Origin: Brevibacterium pigmentatum
GTDB taxonomy: Bacteria > Actinomycetota > Actinomycetes > Actinomycetales > Brevibacteriaceae
DNA: 64,000 nucleotides
Assembly (NCBI RefSeq): GCF_011617465.1
Contig: NZ_CP050153.1
Coordinates: 558,001 to 622,000 of the forward strand
Direction: 5' to 3'
Positions 34,591 through 43,389 of the stretch are shown in pieces. Positions within the stretch are counted from its first letter, which is position 1; each line of letters starts with the position of its first letter. The position numbers and the translations under genes were made by a program. The notes beneath the pieces were generated by a model. The model had not been told where the DNA came from, searched no databases, and was given only the letters and a program-made list of their open reading frames with translations.

Positions 34591-35505
34591 ATGGACAAGA
34601 CGATGAGTCTTCCCCGCGCGATCAGTACCTATCTGCGCGATGGAGACACTGTTGCGCTGGAAGGGTTCGGTCATATCGTGCCGGTCGCCGCCGCGCACGA
34701 GATCATCCGACAAGGATTCACAGATCTTGTGCTCGCCCGTATGTCGTGCGATGTCATCGTCGACCAGTTGCTCGGAGCGAACTGCCTGCAGGGCCTCATC
34801 TCCTCATTCATCGCCAACAGTTCGGCAGGTTCCCTTCATGAACTGCGGCGGCGCATCGAGAAGTCGGACCCGAAACCGCTGTGGTTCGAAGAATACAGCC
34901 ACGGCGGAATGGTTGCTCGCTATCAGGCCGGTGCCGCGAAGCTTCCGTTCCAGCCGATCGCGTCTTACCGGGGCAGCGACCTGGCGGCGAAGAATCCCCG
35001 GATCAGATCCGTGCCCGATCCATACGGCGGGTCCGGCATCCACGTCGTCCCCGCCCTCAACCCCGACCTCACGATCATCCACGCCCAACGCGCGGACATG
35101 CACGGAAACGTTCAGGCCTGGGGGATGCTCGGGATCCAAACTGAAGCTGCATTCGCCGGTCGTCGTCTTATCGTCACTGTCGAGGAAATCGTCGACGAGG
35201 CCGTCGTCCGCGCCGACCCGAACCGTACGATCGTTCCCGCGCACGTCGTCGACGCCGTCGTCGCCGTTCCCCGTGGCTCGCATCCTCACTCCGTCCAGGG
35301 CTATTACGACCGCGACGACGAGTTCTCGAGACAATGGTCAGTGCTCGCCCGCGACGCGGCAGCGGTTCAGGACTGGCTCGAGATCAATATTCGCGGCACG
35401 AGCGACCACGATGAGTTCCTTGCCACTCTCGGGTCGGACCACTTCGAGCGGTTGGTCATCCACGACGCCTATTCGACACCTGTGAATTACGGAGGCAGAG
35501 CATGA
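34591..35505 (+). CDS. CoA-transferase subunit A (glutaconate CoA-transferase / IpdA-like)
   Basis: A 304-aa class I CoA-transferase alpha subunit starting after GAGGAGG: RDGDTVALEGFGHIVPVAAA (substrate loop), ADMHGNVQAWGMLGIQTEAA (conserved D..GN). It overlaps subunit B by four bases. The longest matches in memory are to glutaconate-type and IpdA subunits used for dicarboxyl-CoA or steroid-ring intermediates. The paired transporter and LysR suggest a small catabolic module for an imported acid. The true acid is unknown. Confidence 0.85.
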   Translation: MDKTMSLPRAISTYLRDGDTVALEGFGHIVPVAAAHEIIRQGFTDLVLARMSCDVIVDQLLGANCLQGLISSFIANSSAGSLHELRRRIEKSDPKPLWFEEYSHGGMVARYQAGAAKLPFQPIASYRGSDLAAKNPRIRSVPDPYGGSGIHVVPALNPDLTIIHAQRADMHGNVQAWGMLGIQTEAAFAGRRLIVTVEEIVDEAVVRADPNRTIVPAHVVDAVVAVPRGSHPHSVQGYYDRDDEFSRQWSVLARDAAAVQDWLEINIRGTSDHDEFLATLGSDHFERLVIHDAYSTPVNYGGRA

Positions 35506-36335
35506 CATTGAGTGCTCACGACACCACTGAGACTCAGACCCGCAACCAGATCTGCGAGATTACCGGCAGTGAAGTCACCAGTAGCGAACTTCTCGCGGTC
35601 CATTCGGCCCGGGCGCTGGCCGGCCGCAACGTAGTCTTCGCCGGACATGGCCTGCCCACGTTGGCTGTCTCCCTGGCCCAGCAAACTGTGTCGCCGGACG
35701 TCGAGATCGTCTACGAGTCGGGAGTTACTGGCGCCAAGCCGCCAGCTATGCCTCGAAGCATCTCGGATTCGATTCTGGTCCCGGGCGCCGCCTCGGTGAT
35801 GCCGATGACGCACTTGTTCAACTATATTCTGCAGGGCCAGCGCATCGATGTCGCATTTCTTGGTGCCGCGCAGGTCGACAAGTACGGGAACCTCAACTCC
35901 ACCCTCATCGGCGAGGACTGGGAGCACCCCGACAGTCGACTTCCGGGTTCGGGTGGGGCCATTGAAGCGATGGCAGGTGCAGCCGAAATCTTCCTTGTCA
36001 TGCGCCGACACACCCCGCGCACCTTCGTCGAATCATTGGACTTCGTCACATCTCCGGGACCGAAGAAGGCTGCCGAGGCGGAAACCGGGTCAATGCCGGC
36101 AGGCGCAGGAGTGACTCACGTGATCACCGACTTGGGAATCATGACACGCTTCGATCAGGACGAAGAGCTCACTTTGACTGCCGTTCATCCAGGTGTCGAC
36201 CCCGCCGAGGCGGTGCGACAGACCGGGTGGGACCTGCAGGTCTCGCCCGACCTCGAGACGACTCAGTCGCCGACTCAAAGTGAGTTGACACTGCTGCGAG
36301 AGTCGCTCGATCCCACCCGCATCTACTTGCGCTGA
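35502..36335 (+). CDS. CoA-transferase subunit B (glutaconate CoA-transferase / IpdB-like)
   Basis: A 277-aa class I CoA-transferase beta subunit. The catalytic glutamate lies in VEIVYESGVTGAK (ESG), and the family motif LPGSGGAIEAMAGAAEIFLV is clear (S.GG.D/E/A pattern). The C-terminus VITDLGIMTRFD and LTAVHPGVDPAEAV matches beta subunits. It is translationally coupled with subunit A. Together they form the heteromeric enzyme that swaps CoA between carboxylic acids. IpdB lacks this Glu, so its presence argues for true CoA transfer rather than IpdAB-type hydrolysis. Confidence 0.86.
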   Translation: MTLSAHDTTETQTRNQICEITGSEVTSSELLAVHSARALAGRNVVFAGHGLPTLAVSLAQQTVSPDVEIVYESGVTGAKPPAMPRSISDSILVPGAASVMPMTHLFNYILQGQRIDVAFLGAAQVDKYGNLNSTLIGEDWEHPDSRLPGSGGAIEAMAGAAEIFLVMRRHTPRTFVESLDFVTSPGPKKAAEAETGSMPAGAGVTHVITDLGIMTRFDQDEELTLTAVHPGVDPAEAVRQTGWDLQVSPDLETTQSPTQSELTLLRESLDPTRIYLR

Positions 36336-36445
36336 ACAGATGTTCTCACACGTCCACAAAGTCCGTGCACAGTGGCAGGCACCAGCGGACAGCTGAAGCT
36401 CTCATACCGAGCACGCGAGACTACAAATCGAAGAAAGTTGAAATC

Positions 36446-37825
36446 ATGTCAATGAAGACAAATACCCAGGTTGCATCACCGCCTGATCCGACCGTGACTC
36501 GTCCTGAGCTGCGCCGTGCCGCATGGTCCTCATGGCTCGGCAGTTCGCTCGAATACATGGACTTCACTCTTTACACGCTTGCCTCCGCCTTGGTCTTCGG
36601 GCCGCTGTTCTTCCCCAATGAGACTCCTGCAGTGGCGCTGATCTCCAGCCTCGGTGTCTATGGATCCGGGTTTGTTGTGCGACCTATCGGCGGTTACGTC
36701 TTCGGCCGAGTCGGTGACAAGCACGGACGTCGGATCGTTCTTATCGTCACGCTGTCGATGATGGGCATCGCGACCATGGGCATCGGGCTTCTTCCGACTT
36801 ATGCACAGATCGGTATCTGGGCGCCGGCACTGCTAGTCCTTCTCCGACTCGTGCAAGGGTTCGGGGCCGGAGCCGAACTGGCCGGGGCCTCGGTGCTATT
36901 GGTTGAATCGTCGCCCGTGCGTCGCCGTGGGCTCTTCGGAGCGATCGTTGCGATGGGGACAAACAGCGGAATATTCCTGGCCACAGTGCTATGGACTCTA
37001 CTCACACTTTTGCCCGATGACGCCTTCCTCAGCTGGGGCTGGCGGGTTCCGTTCCTGCTCAGCATCGTCACCACTTTCGTGGCACTGGCGATTCGCACGA
37101 AGGTCAAGGAATCTCCGGTGTTTGAGGAAGCCAAGGAACGCCGCGCGGAGGCCACTGCGAACCAGGTGGAGCAGCCGAGCATTCTTGTCGAGGCACGGCA
37201 GTCGGCAAAGTCGTTTCTGCTCGCCCTGGGCATCCGCATGGGCGAGAATTCTGCTGTCTACCTGGTCAAAGGCTTCATGGTCGGATGGGTTGTGACTACG
37301 ACCGGTCTGGATTCCGCGGTGGTTACGACAGGCATCATGATCGGAACCGTCATCGGTTTCGCAACCGTGCCGTATTTCGGCAAGCTCAGCGACAAGTTGG
37401 GCCGACGGCCGGTGTTCCTGGGCTTCACTCTCTTCCAGATCCTCTTCGCGATTCCGGCTATGTTGCTCATCGAGACCGGCAATCCGATCGTCATTGCCGC
37501 GGTATTCGCTATCTTCGTGGGCGGCCCCCTGCCGAACCTCTATGGCGTTGAGTCGAGCTGGTTGGTTGAACTGTTTGGATCGAAACACCGGTATACGTTC
37601 ATGACTACGATCAAGGAAGTTGGGTCGGTAGTTTCCGGCGGCTTGGCGCCGGTGATTGCGGCTGCGCTCGTAGCTGTGATCACAGACTCGTGGTGGCCCG
37701 TCGCGATCGTTCTCATCCTCTTTGCTGGCTGCGGCTTGCTCGGCGCACTTTTCGCGCCAGAGACCCGTGGTCGTGACCTCACAACTGAAGTCGACGCAGT
37801 GGACGAAAGCCGCGCTCTGCAGTAG
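36446..37825 (+). CDS. MHS family MFS transporter (metabolite:H+ symporter)
   Basis: A 459-aa transporter. WSSWLGSSLEYMDFTLYTLA replaces the usual E(W/Y)YDF, but the MHS layout is clear: GGYVFGRVGDKHGRRIVLI in the 2-3 loop and RLVQGFGAGAELAGASVLLV in helix 4. The start ATG 36446 follows GAAAG; an upstream ATG at 36365 has no ribosome site. It lies 110 bases behind the CoA-transferase genes and probably imports their substrate. Relatives carry shikimate, proline/betaine, citrate or aromatic acids. Confidence 0.87.
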   Translation: MSMKTNTQVASPPDPTVTRPELRRAAWSSWLGSSLEYMDFTLYTLASALVFGPLFFPNETPAVALISSLGVYGSGFVVRPIGGYVFGRVGDKHGRRIVLIVTLSMMGIATMGIGLLPTYAQIGIWAPALLVLLRLVQGFGAGAELAGASVLLVESSPVRRRGLFGAIVAMGTNSGIFLATVLWTLLTLLPDDAFLSWGWRVPFLLSIVTTFVALAIRTKVKESPVFEEAKERRAEATANQVEQPSILVEARQSAKSFLLALGIRMGENSAVYLVKGFMVGWVVTTTGLDSAVVTTGIMIGTVIGFATVPYFGKLSDKLGRRPVFLGFTLFQILFAIPAMLLIETGNPIVIAAVFAIFVGGPLPNLYGVESSWLVELFGSKHRYTFMTTIKEVGSVVSGGLAPVIAAALVAVITDSWWPVAIVLILFAGCGLLGALFAPETRGRDLTTEVDAVDESRALQ

Positions 37826-37895
37826 AGGAGGGGCGGCAGACGTACCGGCACTCGCCGCCGCTGTCTAAGCTGGGAGCAGGCCCCTTGCCGCGTAA

Positions 37896-40370
37896 TCAGA
37901 ACGGCGGGGGATCGACCTCGAGGTCGTGGTCCCAATTCACCTTCTCGGGTACGTACCGGGAATCCCAGGGATCGTTGACTCCTGAGCTGTCCTGGGAGTA
38001 CCTCGGGGCAGCATCGGCGAGCGCCTCGGCGATGGCGGCCCGCTCCCGAGCGACGACGTCGGCGTCTCGGGCCGCGGCTGCCTTCTTCTCGCGCAGCTTC
38101 TCTTTCCGAAGGCGTGCGCGCTCCATATTGATCTTGGCTATCTGAGCGCGGTAGCCCGCATACCAGTTTCCAGTCAGCTGCTTTCTGGTTGCAGTGTCGC
38201 TTCCTGCGGGAAGACTAAGCTGGTGGGCAGACTTCTCCCAATTGAGGCAGCGTTCCAGCCGCAGCCGACGAGTTTCAGCCTGCTGCTTCTCGAAAGCTTC
38301 CGCCAGACGGCGCTCACGTGCCTCGCGCTCCTCTCGGCAGCGCTTCTCTTCATCGCGCTGGCGGATCGTCGATTCACCAGGCATGAGTTCGAGCACCGTT
38401 GGTGCAGTAGGCACCATTGACCAGGGCAGCTTCCACCGTTTGAGACCCAGTCGTCCCAAGGCATCGAATTCGAGCGCTTGCGCAACGTTGATCGGCTGCC
38501 CGGGCGCAGACACAGTGGTCGAGATCCCGTGTTTGAACTCGTAGTCGAGCTCACCGGATTTGGGCATAGTGACCCGAAGACGGCCGGCGGTCTTCAACGA
38601 ATGATGCTTCTTGCACAGCGGATGCAGGTTTCCGAACCGAGTGAGACCGCCCTTGAGCGGATCCAGATGGAAGAACGGAACGACATGGTCGATCTCTGAC
38701 TTCTCAGCCCGACGCGAGCAGCCGGGAACGGTGCACACCGTCCACTGCTCGATCAAGGTCTTCCGGAGATCTCTGGGGACCTGGTAAGTCGTCGCCTTAG
38801 CGTCGAGGGGAGTGCCGGTAGCGGGATCGGTGAGGATCCGCTGGATGCTCTTCGAACGGCCCGCGATGTTGCGGGCCACCTCGGCGGGTACCGGGGAACC
38901 GTCGGCAAAGGTGCCGGGCAGATCCGAGTCTCCGGTGAGCGAGAGGAACGGAACGGTCACCACGGTGGCGGCCTGATGCGACAGCCACTGGCTGCTGGTG
39001 GGCATGCGCAGCTTGACGAAATACTCAACGGGTCCGGCAGTATCCTCATCCTCGCCGTCGCAGCGGAATGCGGACCCGGTGGACTCATCGGAACCGACAG
39101 AAGCAGCAGGTCCAGCCGACCCGACTTGCGAGGAATTGCTGTCAGATGACTCCGTGCTGTCAGCGGATCCCGAAGCGACGTCCTTGGCGAAACCAGCGAC
39201 GGCGTCATCGCAGTCCATGTCCGGAATGAGTTCGCCGTCGGAGTCGAGCAGCGACGCTTCTTTGGCAGTTTGGATTCCCGTGATCGGGTCGACCGAGATG
39301 ACCTTGACCTTGAGTTCTGGCACAGGTCGGGTGAAGAGGTCGTACTCGAGCTGCGAGATAGACCGGTCATCGCTGATCTCAACCCCCACGGGCAGATTGA
39401 ACGCCGACTTGTTGTTGCCGTGCACGGCAAGCGCGATGCCTTGAATGCGGTTGTAGCAGGCGAAGATCTCAGCCGAAGGGCCGCTGAGGGTCAGGCAAGC
39501 CGAGCCGTCCTTAAAACCCTCGACGTCGACGCGACGACGTTTGGTGGCGAGCTCGGTGTTGTCGACCCGTGGAACGAGCAGGGCGATCATCTTCGCCAGG
39601 TCCCGGCGCAAGGTCTCGCAGGTGATGTCGGCGCGCCTGGCAGCCAGGAAGATATCGAGTTTCGGGAGGTAGTCAAACGCGACATCGGCACATTGGCGGG
39701 AGACCACGTCGACATGAGCCTGGGTGAACTCGCCTGCGCGAACTCGATCGGCAAAGCGGGGGAGACCATAGAAGATCGTCATTGCGCCGGTCAGCTGACG
39801 GTAGGTGCGAGCAGTGTTGGTTCCCAAAATCGTCGAGATCTCGACGAGATCCTCAGCATCGACATAGTCATGGACCCACTTCGAAAAGCAGACGCCTTCA
39901 TCGAGCTCGGGGAATTCGGGCAGTTCCTTCGAAACGGACTCGGCCGCCTTTTTCAACTGCTGGCGGGCGAAGCCGGCGTCATAGGGCACTACTGATGTGG
40001 AGGTGGGGGACGATGCGTCCTTGGGCCAGGTCTCGGGTGCCGACTCAGATGGTTCAGCCGACTCCTCGCTGTCGCGTCCGGCGCTCTGTTCGGACTCTCT
40101 GGCGCGACGGTCGAAGGATTCTGCGATCGTTTCGCAGCGGAAGGGTTCGGAGCCCTCGGGAACGGGGAAATCGAAGCCGATGAAAACCTGCTCGAGGACG
40201 ACTGAAGAGACTGACTCGAGAAGCGAGAAATGGGCGCGGTCGGACGCGACGGCGTTCTCGGCGAAGCGAGACATGCTCGATTCGAAGCGGATGGCGAATC
40301 GGGGCGACGGCTGTGTCACGCCCGGTTCTTCGGTCTGATCGGGGGTCGAACGGTTGGTGGTGCCCTTCAT
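37896..40370 (-). CDS. DUF222 / HNH endonuclease domain protein (13E12-like), unusually long
   Basis: An 824-aa protein. The N-terminal half is the DUF222 region (AFIHADVVSRQ-type helices around FTQAHVDVVSRQCADVAFDY), and the HNH nuclease lies at about 540-590: CTVPGCSRRAEKSEIDHVVP, then NLHPLCKKHHSLK. Two Ser/Asp/Glu-rich insertions (about 60-110 and 415-465) and a long Arg/Glu coiled-coil tail (RQRDEEKRCREEREARERRL) make it nearly twice the usual 400-500 aa. Start: ATG 40370 after GAAAGAG; the frame is open 46 codons further but that DNA is A/T-rich promoter-like. Such genes are multicopy and perhaps mobile in actinobacteria; function unproven. Confidence 0.83.
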   Translation of the reverse strand: MKGTTNRSTPDQTEEPGVTQPSPRFAIRFESSMSRFAENAVASDRAHFSLLESVSSVVLEQVFIGFDFPVPEGSEPFRCETIAESFDRRARESEQSAGRDSEESAEPSESAPETWPKDASSPTSTSVVPYDAGFARQQLKKAAESVSKELPEFPELDEGVCFSKWVHDYVDAEDLVEISTILGTNTARTYRQLTGAMTIFYGLPRFADRVRAGEFTQAHVDVVSRQCADVAFDYLPKLDIFLAARRADITCETLRRDLAKMIALLVPRVDNTELATKRRRVDVEGFKDGSACLTLSGPSAEIFACYNRIQGIALAVHGNNKSAFNLPVGVEISDDRSISQLEYDLFTRPVPELKVKVISVDPITGIQTAKEASLLDSDGELIPDMDCDDAVAGFAKDVASGSADSTESSDSNSSQVGSAGPAASVGSDESTGSAFRCDGEDEDTAGPVEYFVKLRMPTSSQWLSHQAATVVTVPFLSLTGDSDLPGTFADGSPVPAEVARNIAGRSKSIQRILTDPATGTPLDAKATTYQVPRDLRKTLIEQWTVCTVPGCSRRAEKSEIDHVVPFFHLDPLKGGLTRFGNLHPLCKKHHSLKTAGRLRVTMPKSGELDYEFKHGISTTVSAPGQPINVAQALEFDALGRLGLKRWKLPWSMVPTAPTVLELMPGESTIRQRDEEKRCREEREARERRLAEAFEKQQAETRRLRLERCLNWEKSAHQLSLPAGSDTATRKQLTGNWYAGYRAQIAKINMERARLRKEKLREKKAAAARDADVVARERAAIAEALADAAPRYSQDSSGVNDPWDSRYVPEKVNWDHDLEVDPPPF

Positions 40371-40767
40371 TGCTCTTTCACCTGCCGCGGACTTCGCTGT
40401 CGGGGAAGTGGTGCTGATTTGAAAAGCTGTTAACGCTATATTAGATGACCAGGATGACATATACAATAGAAACACAAGAGAAGATTCGAATATGTTTCGA
40501 GTTCTCATGTTAGGTTCTTCGGTTATCTGATCATCATTGCACTCGACACTGACATAAGAGCGATAGGCAATGTCTGAGCAGGTCAGACGCGGTATCGGTG
40601 TGAATGAGCCTTCTCGAGGCAGGTCTGTCTCAGTTGGCGGGGCAGGCGGTGCGGCGAGAGCAGGTGGAGCGAGGAGGTGAGGCGGCGAAGAAGATGCCTG
40701 CAGCGCTATCGCCGTGATCGGAGACCTGGACCATCCCGGCCCGTCGAGAGCGGCCCAGCAGTATCAC

Positions 40768-40821
40768 CACCCCACAGCATCACCCCACAGCATCACCCCA
40801 CGGTGCACCTCAAGGTGCACC
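40768..40821. repeat. 13-bp tandem repeat followed by GGTGCACC pair
   Basis: CACCCCACAGCAT occurs at 40768 and 40781 with a third partial copy at 40794. Directly after come two GGTGCACC palindromes (40802, 40814) separated by TCAA, able to form a hairpin. Non-coding. Confidence 0.7.
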
Positions 40822-41209
40822 CTACGGTGGTCCAAAGGTCTGGAGAACATGCCACCTGAAGGTGGGGCCGCCTCGGCGAGGGTTGGATTTTCGGGTGAAA
40901 CGGGTCACAGCTTCGGTTATGATGTTCGAGTTGCCGGATGCGACCCATGAGGTCGGTACTCGCCACATGCGAGCCGTATCCGCACTGCGCGAAACCGCGT
41001 CGCCCTTCACCTAGGGCACGTCGCGGGTCGCGTCGACGTCACCGCACCATCCTTCACTGGTGACCAGTTCTTCGCCCAGACCATCGCCTGCGCTCACGGT
41101 CGACCGTGTCCGCGCCGGCCGACGGCCAGACGATCACTGCCGGCTGCGCCGATGATCCGATAACCGAACAGAATGCTCACCGAACACGGTGAGCACCGAT
41201 CATTGAGTT

Positions 41210-41260
41210 CACGGAACTTAAAAGCTCACGGAACTTAAAAGCTCACGGACTTCACGAGTT
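41210..41260. repeat. 17-bp tandem repeat in the malic enzyme leader
   Basis: CACGGAACTTAAAAGCT is repeated exactly at 41210 and 41227, and a third unit at 41244 begins CACGGA then diverges. Related CTCACGAG and ACGAGTCCCCG copies continue to about 41350, only 40-180 bases before the malic enzyme start, so the repeats may lie in its 5' leader. Confidence 0.7.
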
Positions 41261-41391
41261 CGACGAACTCAAGAGGCCCCAAAGACCTACGAGTCCCCGA
41301 AGACTCACGAGTCCCCGGACCTCTCGAGTCCCAGTACTCACGAGCACCTCACGCTCACGGACCGCCGCCGCATCAACCATGAGGATCAACC

Positions 41392-42597
41392 ATGACGACC
41401 ACCGCTCACAACTCCGCCGCTTCCGACCAGGGCTCCAAGGGCCCGATCACCGACGCCGAGATCTTCGAGGCGCACGAAGGCGGCAAGCTCTCCGCCGAGC
41501 TCACCTCACCGCTCCAGACCCAGCGCGACCTGTCGATCGCGTACACCCCGGGCGTGGCCAAGGTCTGCACCGCGATCAAGGACGAACCGCAGCTGGCGCG
41601 CACGCACACGTGGACCGGCCGACTCGTCGCGGTCATCTCTGACGGATCGGCTGTGCTCGGCCTCGGTGACATCGGTCCGGCCGCCTCGCTGCCGGTGATG
41701 GAGGGCAAGTGCGCTCTGTTCAAGTCCTTCTCCGGGCTGAATGCGATTCCGATCGTGCTCGATACCAATGACACGGACGAGATCGTCGAAACGATCGTCC
41801 GGATGGCTCCGACCTTCGGCGCAATCAACCTCGAGGACATCTCCGCCCCACGCTGCTTCGAGATCGAGGACCGGGTCAAGGAAGCCCTCGACATCCCCGT
41901 CATGCACGATGATCAGCACGGCACCGCCGTCGTCGTCCTCGCCGCTCTGACGAACGCTCTGCGCGTGGTGAAGAAGTCCTTCGAGTCCGTCCGCGTGGTC
42001 GTCTCCGGCGCCGGTGCAGCCGGTGTGGCCGTGGTGAAGATCCTCGCCGACGCGGGTGTGAAGGACATCGTCGTCCTCGATTCCAAGGGAGTCGTCGAGT
42101 CCGGCCGCTCCGACCTGTCCGAGACCAAGCAGTTCCTCGCCGAGTCGACGAATCCGCGCGGAATCTCCGGTGGGATCGGCGAAGCCCTCGACGGTGCCGA
42201 TGCCTTCATCGGCGTCTCCGGCGGCACCATCGACGAGGCGCACCTGGAGAACATGGCCGACGACGCGATCATCTTCGCCCTGTCTAACCCCAACCCCGAG
42301 GTGGCCCCCGACGTCGCGTCCAAGTACGCCACCGTGGTGGCCACCGGACGCAGCGACTTCCCGAACCAGATCAACAACGTCCTCGCATTCCCCGGAATCT
42401 TCCGCGGCGCGCTCGACGCCGATGCCAATGAGATCACCGACGATATGAAGCTCGTCGCCGCACGTGCGATCGCCGATCTCGTCGGCGATGACCTCGAGCC
42501 CGGCTACATCGTGCCCGGTGCGCTCGATTCCCGAGTCGCTCCGGCCGTCGCCGAGGCGGTCGAGAAGTCCGCGCTGGAAGCCATGGCCGAGCGCTGA
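41392..42597 (+). CDS. Malic enzyme (NAD(P)-dependent, short form)
   Basis: A 401-aa oxidative decarboxylase converting malate to pyruvate + CO2. Motifs: SIAYTPGVAKVC (catalytic Tyr), LPVMEGKCALFK (Lys), INLEDISAPRCFEIED and IPVMHDDQHGTAVVVLAAL (metal and substrate), VVVSGAGAAGVAVVKIL (nucleotide). The roughly 400-aa length marks the small bacterial form without the C-terminal phosphotransacetylase-like domain. ATG 41392 follows GAGGATCAACC. It is preceded by about 400 bases of repeat-containing leader and followed by a strong terminator. Cofactor preference is not decided by sequence. Confidence 0.92.
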   Translation: MTTTAHNSAASDQGSKGPITDAEIFEAHEGGKLSAELTSPLQTQRDLSIAYTPGVAKVCTAIKDEPQLARTHTWTGRLVAVISDGSAVLGLGDIGPAASLPVMEGKCALFKSFSGLNAIPIVLDTNDTDEIVETIVRMAPTFGAINLEDISAPRCFEIEDRVKEALDIPVMHDDQHGTAVVVLAALTNALRVVKKSFESVRVVVSGAGAAGVAVVKILADAGVKDIVVLDSKGVVESGRSDLSETKQFLAESTNPRGISGGIGEALDGADAFIGVSGGTIDEAHLENMADDAIIFALSNPNPEVAPDVASKYATVVATGRSDFPNQINNVLAFPGIFRGALDADANEITDDMKLVAARAIADLVGDDLEPGYIVPGALDSRVAPAVAEAVEKSALEAMAER

Positions 42598-42704
42598 GGT
42601 CATAACGTCGCGCTGAGGTTCGCATGCGCCCGCTGGTATCCGCTGATGTCAGCTGAGATTTGGGTGAGGCAAGGTCTGCGGGCCGGCTGCTGAATCCGAA
42701 CGGC

Positions 42705-42746
42705 GCTGAGGGGCGGGTGAAGAGAGATCTTCACTCGCCCCTCAGC
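42705..42746. terminator. Terminator hairpin between malic enzyme and ohr
   Basis: A 19-bp stem with one mismatch (42705-42723 with 42728-42746) around GAGA; the core is GGGCGGGTGAAGA. It serves the convergent malic enzyme and ohr messages. Confidence 0.85.
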
Positions 42747-42849
42747 TGTTGTTGCGGCCGGAGGTTCTGGCCCGCGCCGGCGCGCGGGAGCCGGTCAGCC
42801 GCCGGAGGGCTGCCGCCGACTCCCGGCAGCCGCGTTGCCGCGTTGCCGC

Positions 42850-43272
42850 TCAGTCGTCGGTGACGGTGATGGTGACGTCGATGTTGCCGCGGGTGGCGTT
42901 GGAGTACGGGCACACCTTGTGGGCCTTGTCGGCCAGCGCCTGGGCCTCGGCCTTGTCGAGGTGCGGGAGTGTGACCTCGAGTTCGACGGCGAGCTGGAAC
43001 CCGCCCTCATTGTCCTTGCCGATGCTCACACGTGAGCCGACCGTGGAATCGTCGACGTTCGCCTTGGCCTGACCGGCCACGAGGCGCAGCGCTGAGTGAT
43101 AGCAGGCCGCGTAGCCGACGGCGAAGAGCTGTTCGGGATTCGTGCCGTTGCCGCTGCCGCCCATCTCGGTCGGAGTCGCGAGATCGACATCGACCTTTCC
43201 GTCGCTCGTGCGTCCGTGGCCGTCGCGGCCTTCGCCTGTGGCCAGCGCTTCTGCTGTGTAGAGAGCCTTCAT
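42850..43272 (-). CDS. ohr: Organic hydroperoxide resistance protein Ohr
   Basis: A 140-aa OsmC/Ohr-family thiol peroxidase that reduces organic hydroperoxides. Catalytic Cys57 (GYAACYHSAL) and resolving Cys121 (KVCPYSNATRGN) are both present, with Arg16 (GEGRDGHGR) and Glu47 completing the active site. GGAAAC lies before ATG 43272. The upstream ohrR gene is in the same orientation, with a 117-base gap that contains two tandem 19-bp units (43305-43342, 17 of 19 identical). No clear operator was seen in that gap. Confidence 0.93.
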   Translation of the reverse strand: MKALYTAEALATGEGRDGHGRTSDGKVDVDLATPTEMGGSGNGTNPEQLFAVGYAACYHSALRLVAGQAKANVDDSTVGSRVSIGKDNEGGFQLAVELEVTLPHLDKAEAQALADKAHKVCPYSNATRGNIDVTITVTDD

Positions 43273-43304
43273 GATGTTTCCTTCCGTTGGTGGTGCATTG
43301 TCGG

Positions 43305-43342
43305 ATCAGTGGGATCGGCGGTGATCAGTGGGGTCAGCGGTG
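43305..43342. repeat. Tandem 19-bp repeat between ohrR and ohr
   Basis: ATCAGTGGGATCGGCGGTG (43305-43323) is followed immediately by a copy with two changes (43324-43342). It lies in the ohr upstream region. Possible regulatory or neutral role. Confidence 0.6.
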
Positions 43343-43389
43343 CAGTACGGGTTCAGTGGCGCACTGGAATGCAGAGGCGCGGTGTGAGT

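Larger units (their letters stand above)
40371..41391. other. 1-kb repeat-rich non-coding stretch before malic enzyme
   Basis: No credible gene. Contents in order: an A/T-rich promoter-like block for the HNH gene (40430-40520); a 13-bp tandem repeat and GGTGCACC pair (40768-40821); CCACCTGAAGGTGG hairpin (40851-40864) followed by the polar motif at 40867; a hairpin GCTCACCG/CGGTGAGC at 41175-41194; 17-bp tandem repeats from 41210; and further degenerate CTCACGAG / ACGAGTCCCCG copies up to the malic enzyme start. Confidence 0.6.

Noticed and set aside
34591..36335. Cholesterol-ring IpdAB enzyme
   Set aside because: The B subunit keeps the catalytic Glu, and no other steroid genes are nearby.
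41210..41350. Possible CRISPR array in the malic enzyme leader
   Set aside because: The units are 17 bp, directly adjacent and decaying; no spacers of constant length and no cas genes.
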